Assembly: GCA_009693865.1 (NCBI GenBank)
Contig: SHWL01000001.1
Span: 1 to 64,000, forward strand
Source of the DNA: Acetobacteraceae bacterium
GTDB lineage: Bacteria; Pseudomonadota; Alphaproteobacteria; Acetobacterales; Acetobacteraceae
Direction: 5' to 3'
Length of the DNA stretch: 64,000 bases
The position numbers and the translations under genes are program-made. Positions within the stretch are counted from its first letter, which is position 1, and each line of letters begins with the position of its first letter. Positions 1 to 8,989 of the stretch are shown here, piece by piece. The notes beneath the pieces are model-generated. The model searched no databases. It had not been told where the DNA came from and saw only the letters and a program-made list of their open reading frames with translations.

Positions 1-119
1 CTACACATTGATGCAGGTGTTTTCGGTGACAGTATTTGAAAAGGCCTCGATAGAATCTGTGATTTCTCAAACAGCTGACAGTTCCGAACATGTCATGGAC
101 GATAACCAATTGAATTTAT

Positions 120-713
120 TCAGCTATTGACCGGACAATAGTGATCTGGGTTATCAGCAAGAAACTTGGTGAGGCTCTCGTTAAACCAACCTTTGATCAA
201 CCGAACATTCGACGCCACCTTGGGTAATTTTCCTGAAAGATTAAAATGTCCTTTGGCAAAACTCCATCCGATCCAATCTTCCTGCAACCCATCGAACGAA
301 TCAAACCCATATATTACTTCGCTGGTCAATCCAGCTATGTAATTGGTCGACTTCGCTTTATACACACCAAACTCAACGATCATTCCATCAATGGTACGGC
401 GAGAAAACGCATAGCGCCATAAGGCATGGATATCACTAAAACATAAGGCGGATGCCATTCTTGCTTCCGCGTAATCTGCCGAGTCGGCGATCGCACGCCG
501 CACGGTTTCGGAAACGACCTGAGGTTGACTCTCCGCCATTGGCGGGGCTGGAGGGAGACGCCTACGGATATACGCGATGAGAGCAACCAATGTAGCATCT
601 ACAATCGCCTTGGCTGTTCTGTTGATCATGATTTCATCCTGAGCTCGCATCAACAATACCATTTCTGTTCTTCCCAGCGCAAGCGCATACTCAAAAATAC
701 GATTCAGTGGCAT
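120..713 (-). CDS. C-terminally truncated TylF-like SAM methyltransferase
   Basis: The translation contains EFGVYKAKSTNYIA, a SAM-binding glycine-region equivalent of TylF/macrocin O-methyltransferase-like enzymes, followed by IYGFDSFDGL and NVRLIKGWFNESL, which match the usual order in that family. Members are normally about 230-260 residues and continue into an HIDxDxYSS metal-binding motif. Here the frame stops 19 residues after the GWF motif, and none of the three frames over the last 120 bases of the window restores that motif. The gene is therefore probably a remnant. The start shown is the first ATG; nothing decides it strongly. The stretch 1-820 is visibly richer in A+T than the rest of the window, a sign of transfer. 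It lies upstream of glf in the same or a neighbouring transcription unit on the far side of a 108-base gap. Substrate unknown. Confidence 0.55.
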   Translation of the reverse strand: MPLNRIFEYALALGRTEMVLLMRAQDEIMINRTAKAIVDATLVALIAYIRRRLPPAPPMAESQPQVVSETVRRAIADSADYAEARMASALCFSDIHALWRYAFSRRTIDGMIVEFGVYKAKSTNYIAGLTSEVIYGFDSFDGLQEDWIGWSFAKGHFNLSGKLPKVASNVRLIKGWFNESLTKFLADNPDHYCPVNS

Positions 714-821
714 CAGGATCGGCGTTCATACTAATGCCGGAACCTGATATGTGCATACCATCACAAGCTCGCCGATCCTATTTATATCTAAAACGGTATT
801 TTAACCGATTATGGCGGGTCA

Positions 822-1991
822 TCATTGCTTGATGGGCCGCCCGTCCCGGAAATACGGAACCAACTGAGCCTCGTACACTCGCAAAGCTGCGCCAATCGCC
901 TGATGCATATCGAGGTAACGATACGTGCCAAGCCGCCCCGCGAAGATCACATTTTGTTCCGCCTCGGCCATGGTCCGATAATCATCGTAGCCCGCCTTAT
1001 CGGCGGTCCGGTTGATCGGATAATACGGTTCATCATGCTGCCGCGCAAAACGTGAGTACTCCCGGAAGATCACACTTTTCTCCCGCTGATAATCGCGCTC
1101 CGGATGCAGGTGCCGGAATTCGTGGATCCGGGTGAACTCGACGTCCGGATCGGGATAGTTCACGACACTGGCCCCCTGGAAGTCGCCGACCGGCATGACC
1201 TCCCGTTCGAAATCCAGCGTTCGCCAGCCAAGTTCCCCGGCTCGAAAGTCGAAATAGCGATCGATTGGCCCGGTGTAGACCACTGGTATATTCGCCGGGA
1301 TGTTCGCACGTACATGGAAATAATCGACGCCGGTGTGGACGCTGACACCCCCGGCCGCCAGCATACGCCGGAATATCTCCCCGTACCCAGTAAGCGGCAA
1401 CCCCTGATGCCGGTCGTCGAAGTAGGAATCCTCGAACGTCAGCCGGACAGGAAGCCGCGAGATGATATCGGCGGGCAGCTCCCGCGGGTCGGTCTGCCAC
1501 TGCTTTGCTGTGTAACCCTTGATGAATGCCTCGTACATCGTCCGCCCAACCAGCGAGATCGCCTTCTCCTCCAGGTTCGCGGGGTTGACGATTCCGGACA
1601 CCGCGACTTCCTTCGCGATCAGGGCGCGAGCCTCATCGGGGCTCAGAAACCGGCCGAACAAGGTGGACAGCGTGCCCAGGTTCATCGGCATGGTGAAGAA
1701 CCGGTCGAGATGCCGGACGATCACGCGATGGCGATAATTGGAGAACGCCGAGAACCGGTTGACGTAGTCCCATACCGCCTGGCTGCTGGTATGGAACAGA
1801 TGCGAACCATAGGTGTGAACCTCGATTCCGGTGGCAGTATCCACTTCGGACCAGGCGTTTCCACCGATATGCGGCCGCCGCTCGAGCACACAAACCCGCT
1901 GCCCGAGTTCCGCGGCGCAGCGCTCGGCGATCGTCGCGCCAAAAAAGCCACTGCCCACAACAATCAGGTCGTAGGCCGAAAAGTCAGGCAT
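822..1991 (-). CDS. glf: UDP-galactopyranose mutase
   Basis: Flavoenzyme that converts UDP-galactopyranose to UDP-galactofuranose, the donor for galactofuranose in surface polysaccharides; cytoplasmic. The N-terminus has the FAD dinucleotide motif (VVGSGFFGA), then the family signatures ERRPHIGGNAW and HTYGSHLFHT, and the C-terminal ends in GRLGTYRYLDMHQAIG, all characteristic of Glf. The length of about 389 residues is normal. The ORF track begins at 2024, but the ATG at 1991 is preceded by GGAGG six bases upstream and starts directly before the conserved YDLIVVGSG, so it is preferred. It diverges from the M16 peptidase gene. The nearby glycosyltransferases suggest a shared polysaccharide role. 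Confidence 0.95.
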   Translation of the reverse strand: MPDFSAYDLIVVGSGFFGATIAERCAAELGQRVCVLERRPHIGGNAWSEVDTATGIEVHTYGSHLFHTSSQAVWDYVNRFSAFSNYRHRVIVRHLDRFFTMPMNLGTLSTLFGRFLSPDEARALIAKEVAVSGIVNPANLEEKAISLVGRTMYEAFIKGYTAKQWQTDPRELPADIISRLPVRLTFEDSYFDDRHQGLPLTGYGEIFRRMLAAGGVSVHTGVDYFHVRANIPANIPVVYTGPIDRYFDFRAGELGWRTLDFEREVMPVGDFQGASVVNYPDPDVEFTRIHEFRHLHPERDYQREKSVIFREYSRFARQHDEPYYPINRTADKAGYDDYRTMAEAEQNVIFAGRLGTYRYLDMHQAIGAALRVYEAQLVPYFRDGRPIKQ

Positions 1992-2213
1992 CGAATCCTC
2001 CGGGCATCGATCCGAATCAACCATCGCGGGGATGACAACGCGGTGTCAAACCAAACATAGCGCGCCGATCTCAGAATCGTCGCATACGTCGCCCAGTCCG
2101 ATGGGCCGTTTGACCCTGCCCCAACGCATGCACCATGTTGCACCCGGCCCGAGACACCCATATTGATGACTCCAACGTCCCATCCCCCCGTTGGCCCAGG
2201 AATCAACCCCCCA

Positions 2214-3479
2214 GTGAACGAGCTCATCCAGACCACCCGCCTCCCCTCCGGCCTCACCGTCGTGACGGAACGCATGGACCGGGTCGAAACCGTCTCCTTC
2301 GGCGCCTATGTCGCCACCGGCTCCCGCAATGAGACCGAGGCGGAGAACGGCGTCTCGCACTTCCTCGAGCATATGGCCTTCAAAGGCACCGAAACGCGCT
2401 CCGCCGCCGCCATCGCGGAGGAGATCGAGAACGTCGGCGGCCACATCAACGCCTACACCGCCCGCGAACAGACCGCCTACTATGTCAAGGTCCTCAAGGA
2501 GGACACGGCGCTGGCCGCCGACATCATCGGCGACATCCTGACCCACTCGACGTTCGAACCGGAGGAGATGGAGCGCGAACGCGGCGTCATCCTGCAGGAA
2601 ATCGGCCAGGCCAACGACACCCCGGACGACATCATCTTCGACCATTTCCAGGAAGTCGCTTACCCCTCCCAATCCCTGGGCCGGCCCATTCTGGGGACCG
2701 AGGAAGGGATCCGGGAAATGCCCCGCGCGATCCTGACCGCATATATGAAGCGGCACTACGCGCCATCCAACGTGGTCGTCGCCGCGGCGGGGAACCTGGA
2801 ACATCAGCAGGTCCTCGACCTGGTCCAGCGCCATTTCGCCGACCTGCCAGCCCAGACGGCGCCGGGCATGGAGACCGGAACGTATCGGGGCGGCGAGTTC
2901 CGGGAAGCCCGCGACCTGGACCAGGTCCATATCGTTCTTGGCTTTCCCTCGATCGGTTTTTCCGACCCGGATTACTACCCGACGCTGCTGCTCTCTACCC
3001 TTCTGGGCGGCGGCATGTCGTCCCGGCTGTTCCAGGAAATCCGGGAAAAGCGCGGCCTGGTTTATTCGATCTACTCGTTCGCCCAGCCGTATATGGATGG
3101 CGGCCTGTTCGGCATCTACGCGGGCACAGGGGAAAGCGAGGCCGAAGAACTGATGCCCGTGACCCTGGAAGAATTACGCAAAGTGCAGACCTCCGTCACC
3201 GAGTCCGAACTGGCGCGCGCCAAGGCGCAGGTGAAGGCCAGCGTGCTGATGTCGCTGGAAAGCACCGGCAGCCGGTGCGAGCAGTTAGCCCGGCAGCTCC
3301 AGGTCTTCGGCCGGGTGCTGTCCACCGAGGAGACCGTCCGAAAAATCGTGGCGGTCACGCCCGAAGATATCCAGCGCGCCGCCGTCAGGCATTTCCGCGG
3401 GAAGCCAACCCTGGCCGCCATGGGTCCCGCCACGCGCGTACCCGGCCTGGCGCAGATCACGGAAACACTGGCCGCGTAA
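2214..3479 (+). CDS. M16 family zinc metallopeptidase (processing peptidase-like)
   Basis: Pitrilysin/mitochondrial-processing-peptidase type protein. The inverted zinc motif HFLEH (residues 49-53 from this start) and the downstream ERGVILQEI supplying the third ligand are both present, so the active subunit signature is intact. The second, inactive-like half has YSIYSFAQPYMDGGLFGIYAGT, typical of the family. Length of about 421 residues is usual for bacterial single-chain homologues of the mitochondrial beta subunit. The open frame runs back to a TTG/ATG pair at 2163/2166. The GTG at 2214 puts the family start a few residues before TRLPSGLTVVTE and is preferred, but the ATG at 2166 cannot be excluded. 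It precedes the polysaccharide genes by 154 bases. Physiological substrate unknown. Confidence 0.9.
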   Translation: MNELIQTTRLPSGLTVVTERMDRVETVSFGAYVATGSRNETEAENGVSHFLEHMAFKGTETRSAAAIAEEIENVGGHINAYTAREQTAYYVKVLKEDTALAADIIGDILTHSTFEPEEMERERGVILQEIGQANDTPDDIIFDHFQEVAYPSQSLGRPILGTEEGIREMPRAILTAYMKRHYAPSNVVVAAAGNLEHQQVLDLVQRHFADLPAQTAPGMETGTYRGGEFREARDLDQVHIVLGFPSIGFSDPDYYPTLLLSTLLGGGMSSRLFQEIREKRGLVYSIYSFAQPYMDGGLFGIYAGTGESEAEELMPVTLEELRKVQTSVTESELARAKAQVKASVLMSLESTGSRCEQLARQLQVFGRVLSTEETVRKIVAVTPEDIQRAAVRHFRGKPTLAAMGPATRVPGLAQITETLAA

Positions 3480-3633
3480 CGGCTTCGCAAGTCAGGCGGC
3501 GCCAGAATGCGGCGATGACGGAGCGGCCTGGCCGTTAGGTGGGGATGAGACCCGCGCGGCTGCCAGCAAATTCTGGAATCCGTCGGCCAACCTGTGCTTT
3601 ACCTCCGCCCCACCCGCGAAAAGGAATCTCCTG

Positions 3634-4944
3634 GTGCGTATCACGATGATCGGAGGTGGCTATGTCGGCCTCGTCTCCGGCGCCTGTTTCGCGGAATTCG
3701 GCACCGACGTGACCGTGGTGGAAACCGATGCGGGGAAGCTCACCGCCTTGCGGGACGGCCGCATGCCCATCTTCGAACCCGGGCTTGAAAAACTGGTGCG
3801 GGAAAATGTCGCCGCCGGCCGCCTGTCCTTCACCGGCGACCTGACCGAGGGCGTGCAGGATGCCGAGGCTGTGTTCATCGCCGTCGGCACTCCGGCCCGC
3901 CGGGGCGATGGCCACGCCGACCTCACATATGTCTATGCCGCCGTCGAACAGGTGGCGCGCGCGCTGACCACCTCCACCGTCATCGTCACAAAGTCCACGG
4001 TGCCCGTCGGCACGGGACGCCGGATCAAGGAAATCGTGGCCGCGGTCCGGCCCGATCTGGAGATTCACGTCGCCTCGAATCCCGAATTCCTGCGCGAAGG
4101 CAACGCCATCACCGATTTCATGCGCCCGGACCGCGTGGTCATCGGCTCGGAAACCGAGCGCGCGCGGGAGGTTCTGGGCCGCCTCTACCGCCCGCTCAAT
4201 CTGATCGAGACGCCGATCCTGCATACCGGAATAGAGACGGCTGAACTGACGAAATACGCCGGCAACGCGTTCTTGGCGATGAAGGTCACGTTCATCAATG
4301 AAATGGCCGATTTGTGTGAAAAGGTGGGCGCCGATGTTCACGACGTCGCGCGCGGGATCGGTCTCGATGGCCGGATCGGCCGGAAATTCCTCCACCCCGG
4401 GCCGGGCTATGGCGGATCGTGCTTCCCGAAGGACACTCTGGCGCTGGTGCGCACGGCGCAAGACCACGGGGCGCCGTCCCGGCTGGTCGAGGCAACGGTC
4501 CTCGTCAACGAAGCCCGCAAATCCAGCATGGCGATGCGTGTCATCAACGCCTGCGGCGGGTCCGTCCGCGGCAAGACCATCGGTGTACTGGGCCTGACCT
4601 TCAAGCCGGAGACCGACGACATGCGCGACTCGCCGTCGTTGCCGATCGTCTCCCGGCTGGCGGGCGACGGTGCCGCGATCCGCGCCTTCGACCCCGAGGG
4701 AATGGAACAGGCAAAACCCTTGCTGCCGGAGTCGGTCACGTATTGCCGTGATGCGATGGATGCAGCGACCGGGGCGGATGCGGTGATCCTGATCACGGAA
4801 TGGAACGAGTTCCGGGCGCTTTCCCCGACCCGGCTGCGCGATACCATGCGCGGCCGGGTGTTGGTCGACCTGCGCAACGCATGGGACCCCGTGGCGATGC
4901 GGCAGGCTGGGTTCGATTACCATGGAATTGGCCGGCCCGGTTGA
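3634..4944 (+). CDS. ugd: UDP-glucose 6-dehydrogenase
   Basis: Oxidises UDP-glucose twice with NAD+ to UDP-glucuronate, a precursor for acidic exopolysaccharide or lipopolysaccharide. The N-terminal Rossmann motif is MIGGGYVGLVSG. The middle domain has KSTVPVGTG and SNPEFLREG, and the catalytic nucleophile is Cys263 in GPGYGGSCFPKD. The C-terminal UDP-binding domain starts around VLGLTFKPETDDMRDSPS. The 436-residue length matches the family. The start is GTG with AAGGAA about seven bases upstream; the frame begins immediately with the conserved RITMIGGGYVG. It stands at the head of a plus-strand run of glycosyltransferase-type genes, which fits delivery of UDP-glucuronate to that pathway. Confidence 0.96.
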   Translation: MRITMIGGGYVGLVSGACFAEFGTDVTVVETDAGKLTALRDGRMPIFEPGLEKLVRENVAAGRLSFTGDLTEGVQDAEAVFIAVGTPARRGDGHADLTYVYAAVEQVARALTTSTVIVTKSTVPVGTGRRIKEIVAAVRPDLEIHVASNPEFLREGNAITDFMRPDRVVIGSETERAREVLGRLYRPLNLIETPILHTGIETAELTKYAGNAFLAMKVTFINEMADLCEKVGADVHDVARGIGLDGRIGRKFLHPGPGYGGSCFPKDTLALVRTAQDHGAPSRLVEATVLVNEARKSSMAMRVINACGGSVRGKTIGVLGLTFKPETDDMRDSPSLPIVSRLAGDGAAIRAFDPEGMEQAKPLLPESVTYCRDAMDAATGADAVILITEWNEFRALSPTRLRDTMRGRVLVDLRNAWDPVAMRQAGFDYHGIGRPG

Positions 4945-5118
4945 GCCCGCGAGCCACTTCCGGCCACGCCATTATTCGCTCCCGTGCCCGACCGGCGATT
5001 GTCCCGGCCAATCGCCGGGGCACCGCGCCCGGCCGAATGTCAGGTTTCAACCGGCCGATCATCGAATTTTGCGCTCCGCATTAAGGTTTCATCAACCGTG
5101 AGGCGCTATGCCGCGGTC

Positions 5119-6105
5119 ATGAAGCTGACCGTCTGTGTCTGTACGCATAACCGGCCACGGTACGTGCGCGACTGCCTCGAGGGCTTACGCCGCCAGAGCG
5201 TACCGCAAGAGTGTTTCGCCCTCGTGATCGTCGACAGCGGCTCGTCCGAGCCAGCGCGCTCCGATCTCGTTGTCCTTGCGCGGGATTATCCAGGCGCCCG
5301 GCTGCTCCGGGTCGACGAACCCGGGGTCAGCACCGCCCGCAACGCCGGAGCCGCCGCGGCAGCGACAGGCTTCATCGCCTACATCGACGATGACGCCATT
5401 CCCGCGGCGAACTGGATCGAGGCAATTCTTGCCGCGCTCAGCGGTGACACTCGACCCCCGGTCGTGCTCGGAGGCCGCATCCTGCCAAAATGGGAGGCGC
5501 CGCTGCCCGCGTGGTGGCCGCCCGGTTTACGCGGCGTTCTGTCGATCATCGAGCACGAGGGCGTAGGTGAGTATCGCTCGGCGGCACTACCGGCTGGATT
5601 GGAACCCTACGCGGCCAACATGGTTGTGCACGCGCCCACCTTATTATGCGTAGGCGGTTTCGGATGCGGAATAGGCAGGATCGGGACCGCCTTGTTATCG
5701 GATGAAGAGGTCCAACTCGCCTGGCGGTTGCAGGACATGGGGCTGTCCGCGCGATACGACTCACGAATCGTGGTGTTCCATCAGATTCAGGCTCGCCGCC
5801 TGAACCCGGACTGGCTGTTATCGCGTTTATATTGGCAGGGAGCCTCGACGGTGCTGACCCGGCGGCTGTTACACTATCGCGGCGCGCTCTGGCGCGAGTT
5901 CCCACGCCGCCTCCTTGTGGCGATCTTGTATGCCCCTGTCGCGCTCTGGCCCCGTGATTCCACCCGATTTCTGGCGGTTCGCTGGCGTTGGGCGTACGCC
6001 GCCGGCTTCCTTCGGGCCGCGCTTGGCTGGCGCGCGGCAAATGCCGCCCGCCGCATTGCCGGCACCGCGCACCACGCGGCCTCCCGCGCCCCAGCCATTT
6101 CATGA
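5119..6105 (+). CDS. Family 2 glycosyltransferase
   Basis: GT-A fold transferase using a nucleotide-sugar donor. The N-terminus MKLTVCVCTHNRPRYVRDCLEGL is the classic GT2 beginning. The donor-binding aspartates are seen in VIVDSGSS and in the DxD-type IAYIDDDAIP. The C-terminal part is basic and has a hydrophobic stretch near YAPVALWP that may associate with the membrane. The ORF track places a start at 4984, but the 45 extra residues are unlike the family; the ATG at 5119 opens directly on the conserved core. Its stop overlaps the next gene's ATG (ATGA), so the two are translationally coupled. Acceptor unknown, probably a surface glycan. Confidence 0.88.
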   Translation: MKLTVCVCTHNRPRYVRDCLEGLRRQSVPQECFALVIVDSGSSEPARSDLVVLARDYPGARLLRVDEPGVSTARNAGAAAAATGFIAYIDDDAIPAANWIEAILAALSGDTRPPVVLGGRILPKWEAPLPAWWPPGLRGVLSIIEHEGVGEYRSAALPAGLEPYAANMVVHAPTLLCVGGFGCGIGRIGTALLSDEEVQLAWRLQDMGLSARYDSRIVVFHQIQARRLNPDWLLSRLYWQGASTVLTRRLLHYRGALWREFPRRLLVAILYAPVALWPRDSTRFLAVRWRWAYAAGFLRAALGWRAANAARRIAGTAHHAASRAPAIS

Positions 6106-7082
6106 TCCTCTATAACTGGCGGGGCCCGGCCCAGAATTTCGGCGACGAACTGAACACCCTGCTGTGGCCAAGGCTGCTGCCGGATTTCTTCGACCACGAC
6201 GGGGCGGCACGGTTCCTTGGCATCGGTTCCATTCTCGACGGACGCCACGATCCAACAGCGCTGAAACTGGTCGCAGGCTCGGGGTATGGTGGTTATGAGG
6301 CGCCGATCGTGCTCGATGAGACATGGGTCGTGCACTGGGTCCGGGGACGCCGTACCGCGCGGATGCTCGGCCTGCCGCTTTGCCTTGGCATTGGTGACCC
6401 TGCCTCTCTGATCCCGCTCGCGGGCCTCGCGCCCCCACGCGAAAATCAGGATATCGGCTTCATGCCGCATTTCGAAAGCGCGATCCGGGGCGCCTGGCGG
6501 GAAGCAGCGGCGCTGGCGGGCATAACTCTGATCGACCCGCGCGACGATCCGCGGTCGGTCATCGCCGCGATTTCCCGGTGCCGTGTGATACTCAGCGAAG
6601 CGCTGCATGGTGTCATCGTCGCCGACGCCTTGCGAGTTCCCTGGATCGCGGTCGAACCGCTCGCCCCCATCCACCGCCCAAAATGGCTCGACTGGGCCGA
6701 GACCGTCGATCTGACGATCGCGTTCCATCGGCTCCCGCCCTCGACGTTACTGGAGCGGGCCCATCTCTCGGGCATGGCGCGCTTTCACGCGGGAAGATGC
6801 CTGTTGAACCGGCAGGCCGCGCGGCTCCGCGCCATCGCGCGAAATCAATATATTGACCGGGCGGCCCAGGCACTGCGGAAGGTCGCGCGCGCGGCGCCCC
6901 AATTGTCCGGCGCAGGGGCGCTGGATCGCGGTCAGAGCAGGATGGTGGACGCGATCGCTGCCCTGCGGCGCGACCCGATGCGCCGACCCCACCAGACAGA
7001 GCAGGTCCAGATCGACCCGCCACCCTTGCACCGCCGCGCGGTTTCCGCCTACCACGAGATGCCCGGCCGGCTCATCGCCTGA
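6102..7082 (+). CDS. Polysaccharide pyruvyltransferase family protein
   Basis: The start MILYNWRGPAQNFGDELN and the later SRCRVILSEALHGVIVADAL are hallmarks of the polysaccharide pyruvyltransferase (CsaB/WcaK-like) family, which transfers pyruvate from phosphoenolpyruvate to glycan hydroxyls as a ketal. Length about 326 residues. The ATG at 6102 overlaps the stop of the preceding GT2 gene by four bases (ATGA), a strong reason to prefer it over the track start at 5988. The arrangement ugd, GT2, pyruvyltransferase, methyltransferase-glycosyltransferase suggests a decorated acidic polysaccharide. The family is also used by some proteins that do not transfer pyruvate, so the exact reaction is inferred. 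Confidence 0.82.
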   Translation: MILYNWRGPAQNFGDELNTLLWPRLLPDFFDHDGAARFLGIGSILDGRHDPTALKLVAGSGYGGYEAPIVLDETWVVHWVRGRRTARMLGLPLCLGIGDPASLIPLAGLAPPRENQDIGFMPHFESAIRGAWREAAALAGITLIDPRDDPRSVIAAISRCRVILSEALHGVIVADALRVPWIAVEPLAPIHRPKWLDWAETVDLTIAFHRLPPSTLLERAHLSGMARFHAGRCLLNRQAARLRAIARNQYIDRAAQALRKVARAAPQLSGAGALDRGQSRMVDAIAALRRDPMRRPHQTEQVQIDPPPLHRRAVSAYHEMPGRLIA

Positions 7083-7121
7083 TTCCGGTGCCGTTCCACC
7101 GCGTGGGAGCTTCTGTCGCTG

Positions 7122-8834
7122 ATGCCGTCCGTGCCCGACCTGTCACGGCTCATTCCGCTCAGCGCCCGCGTCGTACTGGATGTCGGTTGCGGCCGGGGGG
7201 ACGTCGGCGCCGCGTACCGCCGATTAAACCCCAATGCGCGCCTGCTGGCCATCGACAACGATCCGGAGATGGTGATCGAAGCCCGCCGTCATTACGACGA
7301 GTGCGTCCTGGCCGGCGCGGAAGCCGAAATCCTGCCTTTCGACGTCCCAAAGGGCGTCGATTGCATCGTCTATAGCGCGATCCTGGAGCATCTGGCCTCC
7401 CCCTTCGACGTCCTCCGGCGCCACGCCCGGTTGCTGGCCCCAAACGGAACCATGCTGATTTGCGTCTCCAATGTGGAACACTGGAGCCTCGCGCGGCGCT
7501 TGCTGATGGGCGACTTCCGGTATGAGGACGCCGGCCTGATGGACCGCCGGCACCTGCGCTGGTTCAGTCTTGAAACCATGGGGACGGGCCTGCTCGAAGC
7601 CGGGCTTGTGCCGATCGATGTGCAACCCAGAATTTTCGATGAACCCGGAGGCCAGGCGTTCGTCGAGGCGATCGCGCCCGCGTTGCGCAATCTGGGCATC
7701 GACCCCGCCAACTACGTTCGGAATGCGTTGCCGCTACAGCATGTCTGGCGCGCGAGGCGTGAACCGGTTCGCCGGCTGATCGTCGCGGGCGATATGTTGC
7801 ATCCGATCGGCGGAGTATCGCATTTGCGGGTCCTCCATCCGCTGGCGGCCATGGCGTCCGATCCCGAAGTCGTCACCAACCTGGCTCCGCCGGAGAACCC
7901 GCCTGAGTTCACCGATCCCTCGGAGGCCAAACCGGACGGCGCGGACGTTCCGCGGATTTTCATCCTGCACCGGCCCGCTCTGTTCGGGGCCGGGGGCCAG
8001 GCAGTCGTCGATCGTCTTATCGACCGGGGATGGCTGGTGGTGACCGAGTTCGACGACCACCCGGATTTCATGCGCGGGCTGGACACTCCGGACCTGGTGT
8101 CCTTCCGGGGGGTACACGCCGTGCAGACCACGACCCCGATTCTGGCGGAGGTGCTACGCCAACGAAACCCTGAACTGGCGCTGTTCCCCAATGCGATCGC
8201 GTCGCTGCCGGATATCCGCAATTTCACCGACCCCGGCGTCCTGACGGTGTTTTTCGGTGCTTTGAACCGCGAGCAGGATTGGCGTCCGGTCATGGGACCG
8301 ATCAACGCGATCGCCGCCCACATGGGTGGGCGGCTTCGGTTCCGGGTCGTGCACGACGAGGGGTTTTTTCAGGCCCTGGAAACCCGTCACAAAACGTTCA
8401 CTCCACTCTGCGACTACGACACATATCTGGATCTTCTCGGGACCTCGGAAATCTCGCTCATGCCGCTGGACGACACGCCCTTCAATCGCGCGAAGTCCGA
8501 TCTGAAATTCATCGAAGCCGGTGCGTGCCGGGTCGCCTCGCTCGCCAGCACCGTCGTGTACCGGCATAGCATCGCCGAGGGCGAGACCGGACTGCTGTTC
8601 GATGGGCCTGACGCGTTTCACCGGCAATTCCTGCGCCTGGCAGCGATCCCGGACCTCGCATTGGAACTCGGGAACAATGCTCGCCGCGTGGTGATTCGCG
8701 ACCGCATGCTGGCGGATCAGGTTGCGCCGAGAATAGCGTGGTACCGGGATTTGTGGCGGCGGCGGGACGCGCTGACGCAGGCGCTTCGCGCGCGGACCGC
8801 CGATTGGCCGCAATTCCGGGAGCGTCACGATTAA
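7122..8834 (+). CDS. Methyltransferase-glycosyltransferase fusion protein
   Basis: Two domains are visible. Residues about 1-210 form a class I SAM-dependent methyltransferase: motif I is VVLDVGCGRGDVG, followed by LAIDND (motif II) and YSAILEHLASP (the IxxVLEH-type motif of UbiG/UbiE-like enzymes). Residues about 230-560 look like a GT-B type glycosyltransferase or its sugar-binding half, with a segment ending in SDLKFIEAGACRVASLAS and ETGLLFDG, where GT4 enzymes bind the donor. The link between the two is short. The gene sits 39 bases after the pyruvyltransferase-like gene, in the same direction. The expected role is adding and methylating a sugar on a surface glycan; neither substrate is evident. 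Confidence 0.82.
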   Translation: MPSVPDLSRLIPLSARVVLDVGCGRGDVGAAYRRLNPNARLLAIDNDPEMVIEARRHYDECVLAGAEAEILPFDVPKGVDCIVYSAILEHLASPFDVLRRHARLLAPNGTMLICVSNVEHWSLARRLLMGDFRYEDAGLMDRRHLRWFSLETMGTGLLEAGLVPIDVQPRIFDEPGGQAFVEAIAPALRNLGIDPANYVRNALPLQHVWRARREPVRRLIVAGDMLHPIGGVSHLRVLHPLAAMASDPEVVTNLAPPENPPEFTDPSEAKPDGADVPRIFILHRPALFGAGGQAVVDRLIDRGWLVVTEFDDHPDFMRGLDTPDLVSFRGVHAVQTTTPILAEVLRQRNPELALFPNAIASLPDIRNFTDPGVLTVFFGALNREQDWRPVMGPINAIAAHMGGRLRFRVVHDEGFFQALETRHKTFTPLCDYDTYLDLLGTSEISLMPLDDTPFNRAKSDLKFIEAGACRVASLASTVVYRHSIAEGETGLLFDGPDAFHRQFLRLAAIPDLALELGNNARRVVIRDRMLADQVAPRIAWYRDLWRRRDALTQALRARTADWPQFRERHD

Positions 8835-8989
8835 GGGAGGGTCTGGGGCACGACACGCTGCCTCCCCTGCCATCCCGGCCCTTTGTGACGGTGATGACCA
8901 TGGAAGGTAGAGCCCCCCGCCCCGAAACGGGCTTAATCTGACGCCGATGGGCCGGCGGCCCTCCGATAACGTTTGGCCAGGACCCCGCC

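Noticed and set aside
1104-2060. 318-codon plus-strand ORF over glf
   Set aside because: Antisense shadow of glf with no recognisable motifs.
3535-4923. 462-codon ORF antisense to ugd
   Set aside because: It mirrors the ugd frame; the product is His/Arg/Gly/Asp-rich with no family motif, and ugd is unambiguous.
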